This document shows positions 60,123-64,000 of a DNA stretch of 64,000 nucleotides, piece after piece. The position numbers and the translations under genes were made by a program. Below the pieces are notes generated by a model, which was given only the letters and a program-made list of their open reading frames with translations, did no database searches and was not told the origin of the DNA. Source of the stretch: Neobacillus sp. PS2-9 (lineage in GTDB: Bacteria; Bacillota; Bacilli; Bacillales; Cytobacillaceae); assembly GCF_030915525.1 (NCBI RefSeq), contig NZ_CP133269.1:2453001-2517000 (forward strand), read 5' to 3'. Every line of letters starts with the position of its first letter. Position 1 is the first letter of the stretch.

Positions 60123-61910
60123 ATGCCAACGTACACAAGCCGGAACGAAGTGCCAATCCAAGAAAAATGGAATGTAGCGGATATTTATACGAATCTTAGC
60201 AAATGGGATGAAGATTATCAGCTAGTTGAACAAATAGCGGAACAATTAAAGAAATTTGACGGAGATATTCACGGTGGTCATGCCTTATATCAATACCTCC
60301 AGCAAAAAGAGGTTTTATCGTTCCATTTTAATAAGTTGTACGCCTATGCCATGTTATCTGTGGATGAAAACACAAGGGTTACAAATGCTCAATCTCTATT
60401 AGAGCGGGCGAAACAACTCAGTGTGAAGGTTAGCTCCTCCACCTCATTCTTTATGCCTTATTTATTAAGCTTAGATGAGACAACTTTAGATGGATACTTG
60501 GAAGAAGAAGAAAAGCTAGAATACTTTGCAGAAGATTTATGGGAATCCTTTCGCTATAAGAAACATGTGCTTAGTAAGGAAAAGGAAGAACTACTATCAC
60601 AATTAGGTGATGCATTGTCTGTTCCTAGTCATACGTTTGGGATGATTAATAACGCTGACATTAAGTTCGGAGATGTAACGAATGACAACGGGGAACGTGT
60701 GGAGTTAACCAGGGGAATGTATGCAAAGCTCATTGAGAATGAAAACCGTGATAAGCGAAGAGAAGCTTATAAGGCATATTATCAGCCATATGTTCAATTA
60801 AAAAACTCCATTGCATCCACTCTTGCAGCTGCCATTAAAAATAATGTTACTTTAGCTAAAATACGTCAATATCCATCTGCACTTGAAAAGTCTTTATTTG
60901 GTGATAAAGTTCCGAAGGATGTATATGAGAACTTAATACAAACAACAAAAAAGAATATTGCACCATTGCATCGATATACACAAATCCGTAAGGAAAAATT
61001 AAAGCTAGATGAAATTCGCCAATACGATATGAGTGTTCCACTTGTAAGTGGAGTGAAGCAAGTCATCTCATATGAGGAAGCTTATGAAACCATGTGTAAA
61101 GCATTAGCTCCGCTCGGAGAGGAATACATTCAAATTCTTAAGGAGTTTAAGGATGCTAGATATATCGATGTTCGGGAAACGCCTGGCAAACGATCTGGTG
61201 CCTACAATTTAGGTGTCTATGGGGTGCATCCCTTTATCCTTTTAAATCATCAGGATGATTTGGATAGTTTATTTACCTTAGTGCATGAATGCGGTCACGG
61301 AGTACACAGCAGACTAAGTTCCGAGCATCAGCCACAAATAACGGCGAGATATAGCATTTTTGTAGCAGAGGTAGCTTCTACAGTTAATGAAGTGCTTTTA
61401 ATTAATTATTTATTAAATAATGAGCAGAATGTAGAAGCTCGCAAACATTTGCTCAATCATTTTATTGATCAATTTAAGGGTACTTTCTTTACACAGGTGA
61501 TGTTTGCTGAGTTTGAAAAGATAACCCATGAGATGGCAGAAAAAGGGACACCGCTTAATGTTGAGGTATTTAATCAAACATACGAAAGCTTGTTTAGAGA
61601 ATACAATGGGAATGAACTTGTTTTTGATGAGGAAGTGAAATATGGATGGTCAAGAATACCTCATTTTTATCGTCCTTTTTATGTTTATAAGTATGCAACT
61701 GGTTTTGCGTCAGCCATTCATTTGGCCACAAGGATTCTTGAAGGTGATCAGGATACACTTCAATCCTACTTGGAATTTTTAAAGAGTGGCAGTTCCGATT
61801 ATCCTTTAGAGTTATTGAAGAAGACTGGTGTAGATTTGATGTCACCATATCCAATTGAAAACTCATTAAAGAAATTTGAAGAATTAGTTGAAGAGTTCTC
61901 CCAACTGTAA
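60123..61910 (+). CDS. pepF: Oligoendopeptidase F
   Basis: 595 aa, the usual PepF length. M3B metallopeptidase with zinc motif LVHECGHGVHS (HExxH form) and second glutamate in EVASTVNEVLL; N-terminal helical domain (NEVPIQEKWNVADIYTNLSKWDEDY). Cytoplasmic enzyme cutting peptides of about 7-17 residues. In Bacillus PepF is linked to peptide turnover and sporulation signals. AAGGAG ribosome site. It lies just after the secretion locus terminator and is probably independent of it. Confidence 0.95.
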   Translation: MPTYTSRNEVPIQEKWNVADIYTNLSKWDEDYQLVEQIAEQLKKFDGDIHGGHALYQYLQQKEVLSFHFNKLYAYAMLSVDENTRVTNAQSLLERAKQLSVKVSSSTSFFMPYLLSLDETTLDGYLEEEEKLEYFAEDLWESFRYKKHVLSKEKEELLSQLGDALSVPSHTFGMINNADIKFGDVTNDNGERVELTRGMYAKLIENENRDKRREAYKAYYQPYVQLKNSIASTLAAAIKNNVTLAKIRQYPSALEKSLFGDKVPKDVYENLIQTTKKNIAPLHRYTQIRKEKLKLDEIRQYDMSVPLVSGVKQVISYEEAYETMCKALAPLGEEYIQILKEFKDARYIDVRETPGKRSGAYNLGVYGVHPFILLNHQDDLDSLFTLVHECGHGVHSRLSSEHQPQITARYSIFVAEVASTVNEVLLINYLLNNEQNVEARKHLLNHFIDQFKGTFFTQVMFAEFEKITHEMAEKGTPLNVEVFNQTYESLFREYNGNELVFDEEVKYGWSRIPHFYRPFYVYKYATGFASAIHLATRILEGDQDTLQSYLEFLKSGSSDYPLELLKKTGVDLMSPYPIENSLKKFEELVEEFSQL

Positions 61911-61921
61911 ATTTACCAAAA

Positions 61922-61960
61922 AAATGTGATCTTTCCTTTTGTTAGGGGATCACTTTTTTT
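61922..61960 (+). terminator. Rho-independent terminator
   Basis: Stem GTGATC / GATCAC inside AAAA..TTTT arms, followed by eight Ts. Confidence 0.8.
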
Positions 61961-62032
61961 TAATAGAGTATTGTAAGAATTTGTTATAGAATTAAGAAAG
62001 TTAGAAAAATATTAAAGGGGTTAATTGCATTT

Positions 62033-63268
62033 ATGAATGAAGAGTCAGATAAAAAAGGGACAGATACCAGATTACTGCGCCATCGATCTCCAAAAAAAAG
62101 ACGGAATATGATCCTCATGATCCTCTTAATTTTGATTGCTTCCGGTGGAACGTATTATTTCATTGGCTTAAACTCAGAAAAAGCTTCTACAAAATTAGTG
62201 AATAAAGAGCCCGTACGAACGGAGCAGGTTACAAAAGTTAAGACGAAGGAAGAAACCAAACAGGAAGAAAAAACAGAAGATAACCAAACTGCTACTCCTG
62301 AACCTGTTACAGAAACTAGTATTAAAATTAGCGCAGCCGGTGATTTCACGCTTGGAACAGATGAAAGCTTTACTTATAGCGATTCCTTTGTCAAGACGGC
62401 CTCCGCAAATGGTCTGCCTTATTTTGTAAAAGGATTAAATGATATTTTTAAGAATGACGATCTCACAACTGTCAATCTAGAAACAACCTTAACAAATGCT
62501 ACCCAAAAAGCACAGAAGACTTTCCGCTTTAAAGGTGACCCATCGTACGCACAAATTTTAGTGCTTGGTGGGATTGAGGCTGTCAATCTAGCAAACAATC
62601 ATATCCATGATTACCTTGATAAAGGGTATACTGATACAATTAATACACTGAAAAATCAAAAAATCGGTTATTTTGGTTACGATCATCAATTTATAACAAC
62701 GGTTAAAGGTGTGAAAATTGGCGCTATAGGATATGAAGGCTGGAATGACACTCCAGAAGTTCGCAATAGAACGGCTCAGGATATTAAAAACCTAAGGAAT
62801 CAGGGTGTGCAGATTATTCTTGTCCATTATCATTGGGGAAATGAGGGGCATTATGTACCAGAAGGGTCACAGAAGTCATTAGCCCATTTTACCATCGATA
62901 GTGGTGCGGATTTGGTATTGGGTCATCATCCGCATGTTGTACAAGGTATAGAAGAATACAAAGGTAAGTTTATTGTCTATAGTCTTGGGAATTTCATGTT
63001 TGGTGGGAATAGAAACCCAAGAGATAAGGACACATTTGTATTTCAACAAACGTTTCATTTGAAGAATGGGGTCCTTACAGACCAAAAAGAAATTAATGTC
63101 GTTCCATTTTCTATATCATCTGTTTCCTCAAGGAATAACTATCAACCTACTCTATTAACAGGTGCTGAGCATGACCGCGTTAAGAAAAAAATTATTGATG
63201 CTTCAAATAAAATAAATGGTTCTGATTGGTTAGTATATGAAAATAAAGACCAGGTTGCAAAAAAGTAA
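62033..63268 (+). CDS. CapA/PgsA-like membrane-anchored metallophosphatase family protein
   Basis: 411 aa. N-terminal basic region and one transmembrane helix (~24-45; NMILMILLILIASGGTYYFIG), a Lys/Glu/Thr-rich linker, then a PGA_cap (CapA) domain with calcineurin-like metal motifs: SAAGDFTLGTDE, TVNLETTL, VNLANNHIHDY, ILVHYHWGNE, LGHHPHVVQG and YSLGNFMFGG. Family members anchor or transport poly-gamma-glutamate in capsule loci. No capBC genes are in the window, so this is probably a stand-alone paralogue of unknown substrate. AGGGG ribosome site. Confidence 0.88.
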   Translation: MNEESDKKGTDTRLLRHRSPKKRRNMILMILLILIASGGTYYFIGLNSEKASTKLVNKEPVRTEQVTKVKTKEETKQEEKTEDNQTATPEPVTETSIKISAAGDFTLGTDESFTYSDSFVKTASANGLPYFVKGLNDIFKNDDLTTVNLETTLTNATQKAQKTFRFKGDPSYAQILVLGGIEAVNLANNHIHDYLDKGYTDTINTLKNQKIGYFGYDHQFITTVKGVKIGAIGYEGWNDTPEVRNRTAQDIKNLRNQGVQIILVHYHWGNEGHYVPEGSQKSLAHFTIDSGADLVLGHHPHVVQGIEEYKGKFIVYSLGNFMFGGNRNPRDKDTFVFQQTFHLKNGVLTDQKEINVVPFSISSVSSRNNYQPTLLTGAEHDRVKKKIIDASNKINGSDWLVYENKDQVAKK

Positions 63269-63325
63269 AGGGTAATAAAGGCTTTATAAATTTAGATTAA
63301 CCATATCAGACTAGGGGGTTTCAAA

Positions 63326-64000
63326 TTGGATACAAAGTTTAATAAACCAAAAGGATTTGGTGAGATTCTTGATCATACCTTTAGTATAAGTAAAAGCCGC
63401 TTTAAGGATTTTTTCCGTATACTACTTTTAATAATGGGACCTATATATTTACTGGAAGCTATTGTCCAGTTGGCTTCTGGAACTAGTTTTTTTAGAGCAG
63501 TTGGTTCTGGTGGTGCTTGGTATGAACAAATGCTATCTAGCTTTGAAGAAACAGGCACACTTGACTCAAGCAGTTTGGGAGCAGACGTTGGCGTGATCTT
63601 GGTGGGACTGATTAGCCTCATACTAGGTCCGGTGGCTGAGGCTGCTATTCTCTTTGCGATTGATCATGTGCGAAGAAATGAAGAATATACGGTTGGTTCT
63701 GTCATTAAACAGGCCTTTTCCCGATTTTGGCCGATGATTGGAAGCAGCATTTTATTTGGATTGATCGTTTTTGCTATCATCCTAGTTCCGATATTAATCA
63801 TTACTTTAGTAGTAGTTATTGGCGTTGAAATTCATCCAGTAATAAGTATACTAGGTGCCATCTTATTGTTTTTGGGTTGTGCAGTTGGAGTTGGGCTGCT
63901 TTTGACTCGTTGGAGCTTTTATTTTGGTTCTGTGGTATTAGATAAAGAATCACCAGGGATGGCCAGAAGCTGGAGACTAACGAAAAAGAGGACATGGCCA
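63326..64000 (+). CDS. Polytopic membrane protein, truncated by window end
   Basis: 225 codons visible, open at the right edge. TTG start 63326 set by AGGGGG 8 bp upstream. N-terminus KPKGFGEILDHTFSISKSRFKDFFRILLLIMGPIYL then further helices (GVILVGLISLILGPVAEAAILFAI, LIVFAIILVPILIITLVVVIG, ISILGAILLFLGCAVGVGLLL). The pattern recalls the membrane part of glycerophosphodiester phosphodiesterase-like or DUF975-like proteins, but I cannot fix the family. No catalytic motif in the visible part. Confidence 0.75.
   Translation, partial: MDTKFNKPKGFGEILDHTFSISKSRFKDFFRILLLIMGPIYLLEAIVQLASGTSFFRAVGSGGAWYEQMLSSFEETGTLDSSSLGADVGVILVGLISLILGPVAEAAILFAIDHVRRNEEYTVGSVIKQAFSRFWPMIGSSILFGLIVFAIILVPILIITLVVVIGVEIHPVISILGAILLFLGCAVGVGLLLTRWSFYFGSVVLDKESPGMARSWRLTKKRTWP

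Overview
The window is chromosomal DNA of a low-GC Gram-positive bacterium, most likely a Bacillaceae member (Bacillus/Neobacillus type). The signs are strong AGGAGG ribosome sites, frequent TTG/GTG starts, a proline T-box before proBA, matches to CcpA (cre), TnrA/GlnR, Fnr and CstR operators, and a short GC-rich transposable repeat of a kind I recognise from Bacillaceae genomes. No rRNA, tRNA, CRISPR array, full IS element or prophage was seen.

Layout. (1) 1-3590: persulfide/sulfane-sulfur locus. A CoA-disulfide reductase (partial) diverges from a TusA-rhodanese, DsrE-like, rhodanese-persulfide dioxygenase and DUF302 operon; two CstR-type palindromes and an Fnr-type box lie between them. (2) 3595-5580: a small hypothetical gene, an NAD(P)-binding oxidoreductase and a uroporphyrinogen-III synthase homologue. 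(3) 5628-16980: reductive pyrimidine catabolism. PreT and PreA reduce uracil/thymine, dihydropyrimidinase opens the ring, an NCS1 permease imports the base, PucR regulates, and a class III aminotransferase with (methyl)malonate-semialdehyde dehydrogenase handles the beta-amino acid product. N-carbamoyl-beta-alanine amidohydrolase is not in the window. A TnrA-type box and a near-consensus cre precede preT. (4) 17266-25201: a bacterial microcompartment (BMC) operon with a DeoR/SorC regulator, PduL, a flavoprotein-like protein, CoA-acylating aldehyde dehydrogenase, two BMC-H and three EutN/BMC-P shell proteins, triosephosphate isomerase, RpiB and deoxyribose-phosphate aldolase (DeoC). It matches the sugar-phosphate-utilizing (SPU) BMC class. 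Together, regions 3 and 4 look like a unit that dismantles pyrimidine (deoxy)nucleosides: the base by reductive catabolism, the sugar phosphate inside a compartment.

(5) 25220-42815: mostly housekeeping or unknown genes: a small XRE regulator with a perfect cre, a Upf1-like helicase, an array of 21-bp-phased palindromes, an MFS transporter, T-box-proB-proA (proA frameshifted in an A-run), a nuclease-XPD-like helicase, FeoA plus a FeoB split into two genes, small hypotheticals, an alpha/beta hydrolase, a secreted protein, a GH18 protein and TrhO. (6) 42820-60071: an unusual type VII (ESX/Yuk-like) secretion locus. It has an FHA-EssC ATPase, a YukD-like protein, two WXG100 proteins and a candidate effector set (short helical protein, lipoprotein, lipase-like protein). 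These are followed by a phospho-signalling operon: two PP2C phosphatases, a membrane trypsin-like protease with FHA, a zinc-ribbon FHA protein, a membrane protein and two zinc-ribbon Ser/Thr kinases. EssB/YukC, EsaA/YueB and EssA are absent from the window. (7) 60123-64000: oligoendopeptidase F, a CapA-family protein and a truncated polytopic membrane protein.

Three copies of a ~183-bp MITE, each with terminal inverted repeats and an intact 8-bp target duplication, sit at gene ends in regions 3 and 4.
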